DNA of 64,000 nt from Bolinopsis microptera (Eukaryota; Ctenophora; Tentaculata; Lobata; Bolinopsidae): the NCBI RefSeq assembly GCF_026151205.1, contig NC_087080.1, forward strand, positions 17,337,337 to 17,401,336, given 5' to 3'. Position numbers and translations under genes: made by a program. Below are positions 12,035 to 23,252 of the stretch, piece after piece; within the stretch, counting starts at the first letter, position 1; every line of letters begins with the position of its first letter. Below the pieces are notes generated by a model. The model made no database searches, had not been told where the DNA came from, and saw nothing but the letters and a program-made list of their open reading frames with translations.

Positions 12035-13617
12035 ATCATCTGTTTTTGATTATAATGTCAGGGTACTTTACAAAGCCGAAATGTAAACTCATAACTTCAT
12101 TAATATTAATAAGGAGGTGATTTCAACAATTTCGAAATTTTTCCTTTAAAAACATTTCCTTGTGTTTAGGTAAGCATATCGGTCGATCACTGACTGAATA
12201 TGCCACTTTATGCTCATTCAAGTTGGCATTAAATTCATATATAATGACATTAAACTGTCGTGGCAAAGCAGAATTTGTTGGAAATCACGAATGAGCAAAA
12301 TTCTCACCTTTCGCACGTGCAAACTTTGAGCAGACGTTGCGTGCGCATCCAATATTGAATCGCCGTAAATTTTTGCATGTAATTGTTTTATATATAGCTT
12401 GATAAGCATGCAAAGTTTCAAAGTATTTTAAGAAGAACTGTAATCACAACGGCACTCTAAAGTTGACAGAAAATGACGAAAACAGCAATTTTCAGTGATT
12501 TTAGCGATTTTCTATCAATTTGGGCGTGTCCCAACGTGTGCAACTTTTTGATTTTCAACTTTAAAACTAGCCTATGACACAATTTATACCTATAGGAAGC
12601 AGAACTGAGCTCCACAACCCAAGGCATGGCCCAACACCAGAGAATACTAAATCGCAAAATTGACGTTTTTATAAAATAATTCTTCAAAAAAGCACAAACT
12701 TCAATGACGAATATCTTTATGAAGGAGCAAGCTAGAAAAACTTTCCGGTAGATTTTCAGAATGCTTGAACAATTATCTAAGATGAAAATTTCCTCAGATT
12801 TTGAATAAAATTACTCCTTAATGGTTTAAAATTAATTTTAAAAGTTATTACTTTGTCAAAAATCAAGTTTTAAAAACGGTTAACTTGATGACGTCATCAA
12901 GGGGTGTTTATGACGTCATATAATTTTTTTATACAATGTAAACTAAAGTATAAACAATTATTTGCAAGACCTGTGGTCGGAAATGGCTGTATCTTTTATA
13001 CTTTTGAATCTATGGACAATTAAATACAGGCTACAATTGACTGGCAAAGCGTCTATCCCTGAATATATATATATATGTATATATGTATCACGACAATCTA
13101 TCGTAAAACAGGGGTTCTAGAAAACCCACTTCCCGATGCTCCTGAAACCTGAAACTTTTTTTGCAGTCGATTTGGTCAACGTCTAGACGCCCCGAAAAAT
13201 TTCAGATCTCTAACTCAATTTTAACATGGTTTTTAGGGCACCTGAATATGGCGATTTTGGGTTTTTTACCGAATTTCGTATAACAGTGCTGGCGAGTATT
13301 TTTACTATTTTATGCAAATTTCTTAAAAATCTCAACATAACTATTTTTATTCCTGTCATCTTTGACATCAAATTAGAATGTTTTGAACTAAAAATAAATC
13401 TGCTGAACGACTTCCGATGAGTCTTAATGCCTAAAAAACTCCTGCCGGAGGCGGCGGCCTTCGGCCGCCGCCTCCGGCCGGAGTGCACGCTTCGCGTGCA
13501 CGAAAGAGGCTTCCGACGAGTACCAAAGGGGTTATAATAGTAAAGGGGGTACAATAGTAAAGGGGGTACACAGTATACCCCCAATAAAGACACCGCTCGT
13601 GCTTGCCAGCACTGTGA
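12035..13617. other. AT-rich insertion within the satellite region, no gene
   Basis: Low-complexity AT-rich DNA separating two satellite blocks. It includes ATATATATGTATATATG near 13065 and the GC hairpins at 13444-13501. Short open frames lack coding character. Confidence 0.5.
13444..13501. repeat. Two adjacent perfect GC hairpins with TTC loops
   Basis: The first has 16-bp arms GCCGGAGGCGGCGGCC around TTC (13444-13478). The second has 8-bp arms GTGCACGC around TTC (13483-13501). They stand out from the AT-rich surroundings. GC-rich hairpins like these resemble Helitron 3' ends, but no CTRR follows. Confidence 0.85.
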
Positions 13618-14320
13618 TAGCTGAAATTTATGATGACACTTTGTATGCTTGACCCCCAGTCCGCCATTTTTGAGATTCATAAAAATCGATTGTGTTCAAA
13701 AGGTGTAGAATTAAATGGCAGTCAACATGGTGGTAACGATTTTTTGATAGACCTTAAAATGACTCGTCCAGATCCAGTTAAATCCTTAAATTTGAAATAA
13801 CTCAATAGCTGAAATTTATGATGACACTTTGTATGCTTGACCCCCAGTCCGCCATTTTTGAGATTCATAAAAATCGATTGCGTTCAAAAGGTGTAGAATT
13901 AAATGGCGGTCAACATGGTGGACTGGTAACGATTTTTTGATAGACCTTAAAATGACTCGTCCAGATCCAGTTAAATCCTTAGATTTGAAATAACTCAATA
14001 GCTGAAATTTATGATGACACTTTGTATGCTTGACCCCCAGTCCGCCATATTTTTACCTGGGGACCTCAGGCTATTATGTTCATAAACGGCGGAATGACAG
14101 GCTGAGCTGTGAGCGCGGCCCAGTAACCATATTTGAGATTTATAAAAATCGATTGTGTTCAAAAGGTGTAGAATTAAATGGCGGTCAACATGGTGGTAAT
14201 TATTTTTTGATAGACTTTAAAATGACTCGTCCAGATCCAGTTAAATCCTTAACTTTAAAATAACTCAATAGCTGAAATTTATGATGACACTTTGTATGCT
14301 TGACCCCCAGTCCGCCATTT
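13618..14320. repeat. ~188-bp satellite, second block with an internal insertion
   Basis: Same unit as at 10653-11674, about 3.5 copies. The third copy carries roughly 80 bp of foreign sequence (about 14048-14130, beginning TTTTACCTGGGGACCTCAGG) inside the unit. The block ends where the unit is replaced by TTTATTTTCCGTCTCGCTG. Confidence 0.9.
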
Positions 14321-15330
14321 TTTATTTTCCGTCTCGCTGTTCAATCTCCGTATCGGTGTTAAATTTCTGTCTCACTGTTCAATCTCTGTCTCATTGTTAG
14401 GTATCCGTCCCTTTATTTACTACCCTCTGCTTGATCTGGCCTAACCTAAGATTGATTGGCTATTGAATTGTTTATTACATTGATTATCAATTTTTTCCCT
14501 TGTGCTTTTTTTACATCTATATATTTGGTAGAGTATAAGTTTGAGACAATTCCTTAAGAGTTAAATATGTTATCATGTGAACAATTACTCGATGCTATAA
14601 TAACCAGGGCGGAAGACATTAGTTTCGACGCCATCTCAAGGTGCAAGGAGTGTATGATTGTAAACGTTTTGGATTAAGCTACAGATCTTGGAACTTTCCG
14701 ATGGTAGGTAAATTCTCACCTACTTAACGGATTTTTCAGCGGAGTTTCATTGCAGTGTTTAAGGGTTCTCGGATAATGCTCTTATAAATTCATTATTTAA
14801 CATCTGTGTTTCATTTTGTAAAAGAGATTTCAAGTATAAAGATGTTATGGTTGGTGGGCTAGACAGTGAAACACGCAAATGTAGTGTATACTTCGTTAAA
14901 TTACATCATTAGCTACAAAGGAATTAAGTTGGTTAGTTTTATTAGTACTATATATACGAAGATCTAAAATGCCTCAAACAATCGAGAATCAAATAACCTA
15001 AATAAAATACACAAGGTAAATGGAGATGAACTACACAAAAATATAGCTTCAAAAATGTATAAAGTAAAAAGTATAAAGATGATGACAATGACATGTCCGT
15101 TCTATGATTCGTTGACATACGTTGCATGCCACTTTTCGCGCGCGAAGCGCGCGCCGCCGAAGGCATAATATCTTTGATATTTGGATATGAAACATGTATC
15201 AAATAATTCGAGTCGAAATAACCCTTTAGTTTGATTATGCAAACTTAGTCCACGCTGTCTTGTTGTTTACGTAAGCCGCTGTTCGTGACATTGTTAAGAA
15301 GTAAAAGACGCGCATTGCGCGCGAGATGTT
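14321..15330. other. Non-coding, no gene recognised
   Basis: AT-rich. It holds short repeats of CTGTCTCACTGTTCAATCTC type (14325-14400) and a small GC inverted repeat GCGCGCGAAGCGCGC near 15136. Confidence 0.45.
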
Positions 15331-15776
15331 TTGATACTGTATATACTGCTCGGCCATGGCCGAGGAGACTCATTTTTCCGTCGTATTGTTTGATACTGCT
15401 CGGCCATGGCCGAGGAGACTCATTTTTCCGTCATATTGTTTGATACTGCTCGGCCATGGCCGAGGAGGCTCATTTTTCCGTCATATTGTTTGATACTGCT
15501 CGGCCATGGCCGAGGAGGCTCATTTTCCCGTTATATTGTTTGATACTGCTCGGCCATGGCCGAGGAGGCTCATTTTTCCGTCATATTGTTTGATACTGCT
15601 TGGCCATGGCCGAGGAGGCTTATTTTTTCGTCATATTTGATATTGTTTGATACTGGTCGGCCATGGCCGAGGAGGCTCATTTTTCCGTCATATTGTTTGA
15701 TACTGCTCGGCCATGGCCGAGAAAGCTCATTTTTCCGTCATATTGTTTGATACTCCTCGGCCATGGCCGAGCAGGG
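15331..15776. repeat. 51-bp tandem repeat carrying a CTCGGCCATGGCCGAG palindrome
   Basis: About 8.5 copies of a 51-bp unit (TGATACTGCTCGGCCATGGC...). Each contains the 16-bp perfect palindrome CTCGGCCATGGCCGAG followed by GAGGCTCATTTTTCCGTCAT. One unit has an extra TATTTGA. The CTCGGCC half-site continues in diverged form to about 15865. Confidence 0.95.
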
Positions 15777-16118
15777 TCATTAAAAATGATCCTCCTCGGC
15801 CGAATGAGCCTCCTGACCACGTGAGTATAGTTTTTTATTTTATTTTTAAAAATGAGCCTCCTCGGCCACCATACTCTACATTGTATTATATATTATAATC
15901 CGTTGTTTCAATATTTTGTTTTCTTTGTTAATCACTAACTGATCGATGATCTAACTTAAACTGTGATCTGAGAGAAGCTTTATCAGTGTGAGAAGCTTTA
16001 TCAGTGTGTAGTGTGCGTGCAATACTGCACCGTGACGTAATAGGACAAAAAATACCTGCCACCAATGGTCAACACCAAAAGCGCGGCGTACTGCGCGCAA
16101 CCAACTATTTCGCCCGTA

Positions 16119-16964
16119 CAATATATGGAACAGATATTTTACGAGTATCACCCGTTAAACTTCATACGTCGCTCAAAACGCTTAAATTTTAATTTTCGAA
16201 TTTCCCCAAGACTCATGTCGGTTTTACTAATTCACTCACCATGGATTATATAATAGGAAAAGCGCTCTACTTTGTATTTCTCATCGAATATAAAGATGAC
16301 CAATGATATTGCAGTGTTTAAGTCACGCGATTGCTTTAACCAGACCCCTTTTGCTTGCAGTAGTGCGTAACCGCCAAAGGTGCGTTACGCAGTACGCGTA
16401 GACTCATGGCTATGTGAAGCCACGTGACAACGCGCGCTTGCGTGTGCTTGAGATCAAATACAAATTGTATTTGTATACAACACTCGCTCTTTGCATTATG
16501 CTTTTTGATAAACCTATTGATCAGTTCAAATGTGCGCGCGAGCACTTGCGTGGCTCAATTATCCAACACTCATATGTACATCGTAACAGGCAATGGTTCA
16601 ATTTAATTATTGTAAGGGCACAGCCTGTCGAAAAGCCTTTTCACATAATCCGTCGACACCGCCTGAAGGTGACTGCATAATAACAACATTGAACACATTG
16701 TCATCGGAAGCTTGCAGCTTCCGATGACAATGTGTTCAATATTAGTTCTAATCTGGTATCATGCTTGAGTTGGTTTTGGACCTCTTCATGCTTTTAATTT
16801 ATTTATTATTGTTGTTTGGTATTATGAACTAATATGTACATATAAATGCGGAATCTAAAAGTTAAGTGTATAGCGAGCATATTTAACAATTTTTAAGCAA
16901 TAGTGTATTGCGAGCAGTTGATTCTCAACGGGTGATACTCGTAAAATATCTGTTCCATATATTG
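16119..16964. mobile_element. 846-bp element with perfect 38-bp inverted ends (unclassified)
   Basis: 16119-16156 (CAATATATGGAACAGATATT...) is repeated exactly in inverse at 16927-16964. Such identity over 38 bp about 770 bp apart indicates a recent TIR or foldback element. Inside is a second, perfect palindrome (16688-16740). No target duplication is clear and no transposase is visible. Confidence 0.65.
16688..16740. repeat. Perfect 25-bp palindrome, 3-nt loop
   Basis: The arm ATTGAACACATTGTCATCGG (plus AAGCT) and its exact inverse surround TGC. It is expected to extrude as a cruciform or long hairpin. It lies near the centre of the 38-bp TIR element. Confidence 0.95.
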
Positions 16965-17638
16965 ACGAGTCCAACTCGGCGCGCGTCCTGGTAGGTTGTA
17001 AACCTACAAGTGGTTGCGAGAAGCATTATTCAATGAAACAATAAGTTTTCAATGAAACAATAAGTTTTATTTTACATTCCTTTCATAAATAAAATAAGAG
17101 CTTAAACCACGAATTAGTTAACTAGAAGTAAACTTGACGAAATATTCTTTAGTGGTAGTATATAATTATTTTTAAAACTTTATTTGTTAGTAATTTTATT
17201 ATGGAAAGTGGTTGAATTTAGTGAGACAAGGTCAGTTTCTCTAATGTCTCAGAAAAATTTCTACTTTACAGTAGGCAATGCTGAGTGGCAGGAATGACGG
17301 ACCAAAACGCTTGGGGCTAACAATGGCCCATTTACAAACCACTTCAGACATGGCAATGATGTCATTTATGCTTAATTCGTCTGAAACTGACCCTACTGCA
17401 CTTCTAAGATTCTATAAGGATCTCTTCTAAAATAGGTATAAAAATGCATAACACAAAACACACATACAAAATGTTTAAAATCCTTGTATAATAAATTACT
17501 ATAGAACTTTTAAATTTCTATAAAACTAATAAACCTATATTATATATTCATTTTGCACCCAGAGAAAGATGTGATTACAGAGGTAGTTTCGATATTATGT
17601 TCATGACAAGGTATGGGGCTGCTGCAAGTTATATTTTG

Positions 17639-17990
17639 CTAAGATATTACCGTTTTTTCAAGCTTAAGTAATCTAGGCAAGGTAAATTTTAAAGTTTTTG
17701 AATTTTGTCGAACGCTGTTTAAGGCTAAGTTCCAGTCATTTGGTTCTCCTTCCTTTTGAGTGCGAGTGATGGTGATTTTTATGGATGATTTGAGGTGATT
17801 GGGCTTATAACAGGTGAATGTAGTTAGCATGAGATTTTGTTGTACTGTATTCCATATTGTCCCTGCTCTGTATATGTAGCTGTCTGATGGTTTAGGTGTG
17901 AGAATGAGTGTCTCTTTGCCAAGTCTGCCAGATTTTTCAAAGAGGGAGTATAGTGATATAGGAGTTCTATATTGTTTGTTTGTTTGGGAA
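17639..17990 (-). pseudogene. C-terminal tail of a CR1/L2-type RT
   Basis: On the minus strand a continuous frame reads TPISLYSLFEKSGRLGKETL, then SYIYRAGTIWNTVQQNLM, HLKSSIKITITRTQKEGEPN and WNLALNSV, ending at a stop at 17639. The order S-G-R-L-G, R-A-x-x-x-W-N, H-L-K-S-S, Q-x-x-G-x-P matches the extreme C terminus of invertebrate non-LTR RTs. Nothing of the palm domain is present, so it is a 5'-truncated copy. Confidence 0.6.
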
Positions 17991-18562
17991 CCAGCTTTGT
18001 TTACTGGTTAATTACTCAAGAATTTATACATACATATATATATATATATAACTCTAAAACTCTGGTCACAAGAGCAACTGCCTAAACGTGCAGAAGTGAA
18101 AACAAATAAATAAAATATACTAGCAGTCCTTAATACTCGTAATAAATAGATTCATTCAATGTCATAAAACTCTTAACCATACACGTGACCAGTAAAATAA
18201 TTTAATTGGTCTATAGACTACTGTATAAAATTCTCAATATATAAACTTTATTAACAATAATAAATTAGTTAAAATAACACCAACCTTTGGTGTATAAATG
18301 AGTAAACAACCTCTATTTGTCGTAAAATATCTTTCATGATATTATAGTATATGCTATAATATCAAAACTGTTTATTAGAGTTCAGGTAACAGAATTTAAC
18401 TGTAATGGCACCTCTGTAGTATTATCCGTTGTTGAGATGTAACCATTTTTTCGTCCGGTCTTGATTAACCCGGCTCACGATACATATGCTTCGTCCGGTC
18501 TAACATTGAACCCGGCTCACTAATCATAGGGATGGTGTAGTAGTTGGAATATGACACACTGT

Positions 18563-18745
18563 TTACAGTTTTATCTCTGTTCGAAGGAATTCTTCTGCAT
18601 CCCTTGTTATTTCAACCGCTAAATCAAAGAACTCGCGAAGTCTGCTCCATGATATTAACATTGAATTTCCACCATAGCCCTGGTTAAAGATGTTGTGGAA
18701 TGGGTGTCTTTTGAGAAGCTCACTCATGCTGTTCCTTACATACAA
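18563..18745 (-). CDS. Unidentified 60-aa open frame
   Basis: A 60-codon frame (landmarks HPFHNIFNQGYGGNS, LREFFDLAVEITRDAEEFL) with ordinary amino-acid composition in a repeat-poor stretch. I recognise no family and see no convincing splice partners. It may be a terminal exon or chance. Confidence 0.2.
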   Translation of the reverse strand: MYVRNSMSELLKRHPFHNIFNQGYGGNSMLISWSRLREFFDLAVEITRDAEEFLRTEIKL

Positions 18746-18999
18746 TAATATACAATAATTATATACCTAAATCTGCTAATATAAAACCTTAATAACTCTA
18801 AAAATATACTCCACACGAAATTATGGACCTGAAAGTAAGATTAAATACATCAGCTTAATACACAAATCAAAACAAAATTCTAGAAGACTGACAGTCTTGT
18901 GTTGAAGGACGAATATGATTAAGAAGCTTATCAAAAAAAATTAAAATCTTAGCGAACCAGGAATCCATAAATCCAAGCAAAACTCTGTCTTAACACATT

Positions 19000-19902
19000 T
19001 CAAACAACAATTTTGTCCACACTACACACTTTGCCTCCTTTTATGAAGTGTCTCTTATCTGGCTCGTCGTTTGATCTCTTTTTGAGTTCTAAAACAAGCT
19101 TTTGCTGTTCGGCACGTTCCTCTGGAGACCTATCTGGACTGATAAAGACTTTACTGAAAAGTTCTGAGCTACGGAGATGCCTTGCTCTAGTCAAAATCTG
19201 CTGCACGATTGTGGAGCTCGTCAAAGTCACCTTAACAGGTCTATCAGCCACTTGTTTCTTATCCTTGGGTTTATTCAAACCAATTCTGCTAGCTTCTATT
19301 TTTGGCTTTTCACCAAGTTCCAACAACACTTGAGCGACCTTGTCGCATAACAGCTCACCTTTCTCTTCTTTAATACCAAATAACATCAGATTCCGACTTC
19401 GGTCTCCTTCTGCCACAACATCCTTGATGACATTCTTCAAAATGTTTCTATCCGAATCCAACAAAGGACCTGCTGCTGAGGTTTTTGATGCCTGTACTGC
19501 GGCGCTGTATGTCTTCAACTCTGATTTCACAGTATCCTCAACTGATGCTACAACCACAGATTTCAAGGCAGCTAGCAGCTCTTTCTGCAGATCAACTACT
19601 GTCCCCTGACTGTCAATTACATCGGAGTGCAATTTCTGATTATATTTCTCCAGCTGATCAATGTACAACGACTGTCTATACATAACTTTTAACGCAGCAT
19701 TAAGACTCTGAGCCATGACTTCCCTGGAGATTTCTCTTTTACCACTGAAACTCTGAGCTACACACGCGTTAACATGATGTGCTTTAGCAAGCCCAAGAGT
19801 TTTCCGGATCCATTCAGCTGCATCATCTCTCACTTCATCAAGCTTATAAGCCACGTATTTCTCCGGTTTATACATCACACAACCACGGCACCGGTTAAAC
19901 AA
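19000..19902 (-). CDS. Retrotransposon ORF1-like protein (coiled coil + RRM-like), orphan
   Basis: An intact 300-aa frame. Residues ~70-125 are heptad-rich (LYIDQLEKYNQKLHSDVID) and likely form a coiled coil. Residues ~165-280 match the RRM-like region of ORF1 proteins of CR1/L2-type elements: RSRNLMLFGIKEE, RPVKVTLTSSTIVQQIL, FISPDRSPEERAEQQ, then a lysine-rich tail ending GGKVCSVDKIVV. ORF1 proteins of this kind bind the element RNA in the RNP particle. No matching ORF2 lies downstream on the same strand; the RT at 20.4-21.1 kb is upstream, so it belongs to another copy. A second intact relative is at 45.45 kb. Met-1 (19902) is the only in-frame candidate before the conserved part, but the true start could lie further upstream. 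Confidence 0.7.
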   Translation of the reverse strand: MFNRCRGCVMYKPEKYVAYKLDEVRDDAAEWIRKTLGLAKAHHVNACVAQSFSGKREISREVMAQSLNAALKVMYRQSLYIDQLEKYNQKLHSDVIDSQGTVVDLQKELLAALKSVVVASVEDTVKSELKTYSAAVQASKTSAAGPLLDSDRNILKNVIKDVVAEGDRSRNLMLFGIKEEKGELLCDKVAQVLLELGEKPKIEASRIGLNKPKDKKQVADRPVKVTLTSSTIVQQILTRARHLRSSELFSKVFISPDRSPEERAEQQKLVLELKKRSNDEPDKRHFIKGGKVCSVDKIVV

Positions 19903-19974
19903 GCAAGTCTTATCAACATAATGATAAGTAACTGATAAGCGAGCACAAACGTATTGAAAAGTGTAATTACTGAA

Positions 19975-20120
19975 CTGCAGTGTAATTACTGAACCGAGTG
20001 TAATTACTGAACTGAGTGTAATTACTGAACTGAGTGTAATTACTGAACTGAGTGTAATTACTGAACTAAAGTGTAATTACAGAACTGAGTGTAATTACTG
20101 AACTGAGTGTAATTACTGAA
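19975..20120. repeat. 18-bp tandem repeat
   Basis: About eight copies of GTGTAATTACTGAACTGA, with one unit changed to ACAGAACTGA. It lies immediately upstream (minus strand) of the ORF1 frame and abuts the inverted tail at 20122. Confidence 0.92.
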
Positions 20121-20121
20121 C

Positions 20122-20428
20122 TGATTGATTGAAATAAATTTTCGTGCACATACAGAATGAATGGTTAATAATTTAATATATATGTAGACCAAGGTCTGTG
20201 CACCTTGAAGATGTCATAGATGTCAAGATACTTGATTGGTATTACATTTCTGATTATTTCCCTAGGAATATGATTATTATATCTCAATTTGGCTTTAGGT
20301 AGGGTGCCCCGCTAAAAGAACTGGATTCTTCCAGGAAGCATCCCGTGCACAGAACTGGGTCTATATATATATTAAATTATTAACCATTCATTCTGTATGT
20401 GCACGAAAATTTATTTCAATCAATCAAT
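20122..20428. repeat. Inverted pair of non-LTR element 3' tails
   Basis: 20122-20187 (TGATTGATTGAAATAAATTT..., then CGTGCACATACAGAATGAAT) is repeated in inverse at 20360-20428. The right arm is the 3' UTR end of the minus-strand RT fragment that follows. The left arm is the tail of a similar element in the opposite direction. The 170 bp between them read as unique. Confidence 0.8.
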
Positions 20429-20429
20429 C

Positions 20430-21150
20430 AGTCATTAATACAATGGTAGAAGTACAGATTATGCACATTCATGATTTCATGGGTGTTGAAGAGGGGTTTT
20501 GTAATTTTAAATTTTGTTTTACTATTTTCTGTGCTTTAAACAGAGGTTCAAGTTTTTTGTTAGATGCCCCTCCCCAGACCATATGCAAGATAGCTTTCAA
20601 ACAGAGTGTGATACAGATCTTTATGGAGTGATGTGGGAATGTTATCTTTAATTCTATTTAGCATGCCACAGCAGCTGGCTAGTTTTTTGCTAATTTCCTT
20701 CTATGTGCGTTCCAGTTTAGGTCTTCATCGATTGTTACACCTAAGAATTTAGTTTCATGTACTCTCTCCAAAGGTATGCCATTGATATTGATTTCTTGAT
20801 CAGAGGGTGTATCTTCATCTTTGTTGGATCGAGAGTTTGAGAATTCAAGGTAACAGCTCTTGCGAGTGTTTATGTGAAGTTTATTGGCAAGCATGTAGCG
20901 GTGTACGGAACTTAGGACTTCATTGGCTTTTTTGTATGCTAGGCTTTCACTTTTTTCAGCGACGAAGATATTTGTGTCATCAGCAAATAGAACAAATTTA
21001 GAGTTCTTTTCAGAGTTTGTAAGATCGTTTATGTAAATTAAGAACAGAAGGGGCCCTAAGCAGATCCCTTGTGGCACTCCAAAAAGCACAGGTAGAGTAT
21101 CAGATATTTCATTGAGCACACCAACATATTGTTTACGGTCGGAAAGATAA
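20430..21150 (-). pseudogene. CR1/L2-type reverse transcriptase fragment, cut by an assembly gap
   Basis: On the minus strand the frame leaves the N gap and reads YLSDRKQYV, FGVPQGICLGPLLFLIYIND, KFVLFADDTNIF (catalytic FADD box), HINTRKSCYLEF, and VHETKFLGVTIDEDLNWNAH. It hits a stop at 20679, but after a one-base shift it continues as KLASCCGMLNRIKDNIP, LHKDLYHTLFESYLAYG, then SNKKLEPLFKAQKIV. It ends at the TGATTGATTG tail near 20430. It is therefore the palm-thumb-tail of one frameshifted element. The 5' half is hidden by the Ns. Confidence 0.8.
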
Positions 21151-21250
21151 NNNNNNNNNNNNNNNNNNNNNNNNNNNNNNNNNNNNNNNNNNNNNNNNNN
21201 NNNNNNNNNNNNNNNNNNNNNNNNNNNNNNNNNNNNNNNNNNNNNNNNNN
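21151..21250. other. Assembly gap (100 N)
   Basis: Exactly 100 undetermined bases, the conventional placeholder for a scaffold gap of unknown size. It interrupts the RT at 20430-21150, and the sequence after it does not continue that RT. Confidence 0.99.
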
Positions 21251-21700
21251 TTCTCAACGGGGATACTGACCTCTATATACTGTCTATATACTAATATCAT
21301 TAGTATGCTCACCTAGCCTCAGGCAGCAGGTAAATCTACTACTGTGATATTATCATGCTATTCACTATCAATACTATACGGGTATATTGGTAAACTATAA
21401 TCGTAGTACAGGGCAAATTATGAATGATATAATGATAGGGTAGCGGCCATGTAATCATAGGGTACGGGTAGTAACTTCAAGTTACTACCAAGTTACTAAC
21501 TAGGCAAGTAACTAACACAGCTATAAGTGTCCAATAATAACAAAACTAAAAGTTTCCAATTATAAATATTAGTATGGAGTCTGGTTGGGATTCGAATAAA
21601 CCATAGTGTGTGTACATATCTTTATCATTAAAACGTTTTCCAGTTATGGATGCTACGGAGCCTCAAACATTGTCAGAAACTCAGTGATTACTGTGATTAC
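21251..21700. other. AT-rich spacer, no gene seen
   Basis: No coding or repeat structure beyond short local duplications such as AAGTTACTA. It leads into the 20-bp minisatellite. Confidence 0.4.
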
Positions 21701-23252
21701 GGGTATGAACTCCAGATTAAGGGTCTGAACTCCAGATTAAGGGTCTGAACTCCAAATTAAGGGTCTGAACTCCAAATTAAGGGTCTGAACTCCAGATTAA
21801 GGGTCTGAACTCCAGATTAAGGGTCTGAACTCCAGATTAAGGGTCTGAACTCCAGATTAAGGGTCTGAACTCCAGATTAAGGGTATGAAATCCAAATTAA
21901 GGGTCTGAACTCCAGATTAAGGGTCTGAACTCCAGATTAAGGGTCTTAATCCCAGATAAAGGGTCTGAACTCCAGATTAAGGGTCTGAACTCCAGATTAA
22001 GGGACTGAACTCCAGATTAAGGGTCTGAACTCCAGATCAAGGGTCTGAACTCCAGATTAAGGGTCTGAACTCCAGATTAAGGGTATTAATCCAGATTAAG
22101 GGTCTGAACTCCAGCTTAAGGGTCTGAACTCCAGCTTAAGGTCTGAACTCCAGATTAAGGGTCTGAACTCCAGATCAAGGGTCTGAACTCCAGATTAAGG
22201 GTCTGAACTCTAGATTAAGGGTCTATACTCCAGATTAAGGGTCTGAACTCCAGGTTAAGGGTCTGAACTCCAGATTAAGGGTCTGAACTCCAGATTAAGA
22301 GTCTAAACTCCAGATTTAGGGTCTTAATCCCAGATAAAGGGTCTGAACTCCAGATCAAGGGTCTGAACTCCAGATCAAGGGTCTGAACTCCAGATCAAGG
22401 TCTGAACTCCAGGTTAAGGGTCTGAACTCCAGATTTAGGGTCTGAACTCCAGATCAGGGTCTGAACTCCAGATCAAGGGTCTGAACTCCAGATTAAGGGT
22501 CTGAACTCCAGATTAAGGGTCTGAACTCCAGATTTAGGGTCTGAACTCCAGATAAAGGGTCTTAATCCCAGATAAAGGGTCTGAACTCCAGATCAAGGGT
22601 CTGAACTCCAGATCAAGGGTCTGAACTCCAGATTAAGGGTCTAAACTCCAGATGAAGGGTCTGAACTCCAGATCAAGGGTCTGAACTCCAGGTTAAGGGT
22701 CTGAACTCCAGGTTAAGGGTCTGAACTCCAGATTAAGGGTCTGAACTCCAGATTAAGGGTATGAAATCCAGATTTAGGGTCTGAACTCCCGATTTAGGGT
22801 CTGAACTCCAGATTAAGGGTCTGAACTCCAGGTTAAGGGTCTGAACTCCAGATTAAGGGTCTGAACTCCAGATCAAGGGTCTGAACTCCAGATCAAGGGT
22901 CTGAACTCCAGATTAAGGGTCTGAACTCCAGATTAAGGGTCTGAACTCCAGATTTAGGGTCTGAACTCCAGATAAAGGGTCTTAATCCCAGATAAAGGGT
23001 CTGAACTCCAGATCAAGGGTCTGAACTCCAGATCAAGGGTCTGAACTCCAGGTTAAGGGTCTGAACTCCAGATTAAGGGTCTGAACTCCAGATAAAGGGT
23101 CTGAACTCCAGATCAAGGGTCTGAACTCCAGATTAAGGGTCTGAACTCCAGATTAAGGGTCTGAACTCCAGATTTAGGGTCTGAACTCCAGATAAAGGGT
23201 CTTAATCCCAGATTAAGGGTCTGAACTCCAGATTTAGGGTCTGAACTCCAGG
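21701..23252. repeat. 20-bp minisatellite, about 77 copies
   Basis: Unit GGGTCTGAACTCCAGATTAA, strictly 20-bp periodic to about 22090 and then with occasional 1-2 bp slips. Variant units (AGATCAA, AGGTTAA, AGATTTA, AGATAAA, and CTTAATCCCAGATAAA) recur in higher-order patterns, suggesting block duplications. No open frame spans it and there are no unique spacers. Confidence 0.97.

Noticed and set aside
21701-23252. CRISPR-like array
   Set aside because: Units are contiguous with no unique spacers, and the DNA is eukaryotic.
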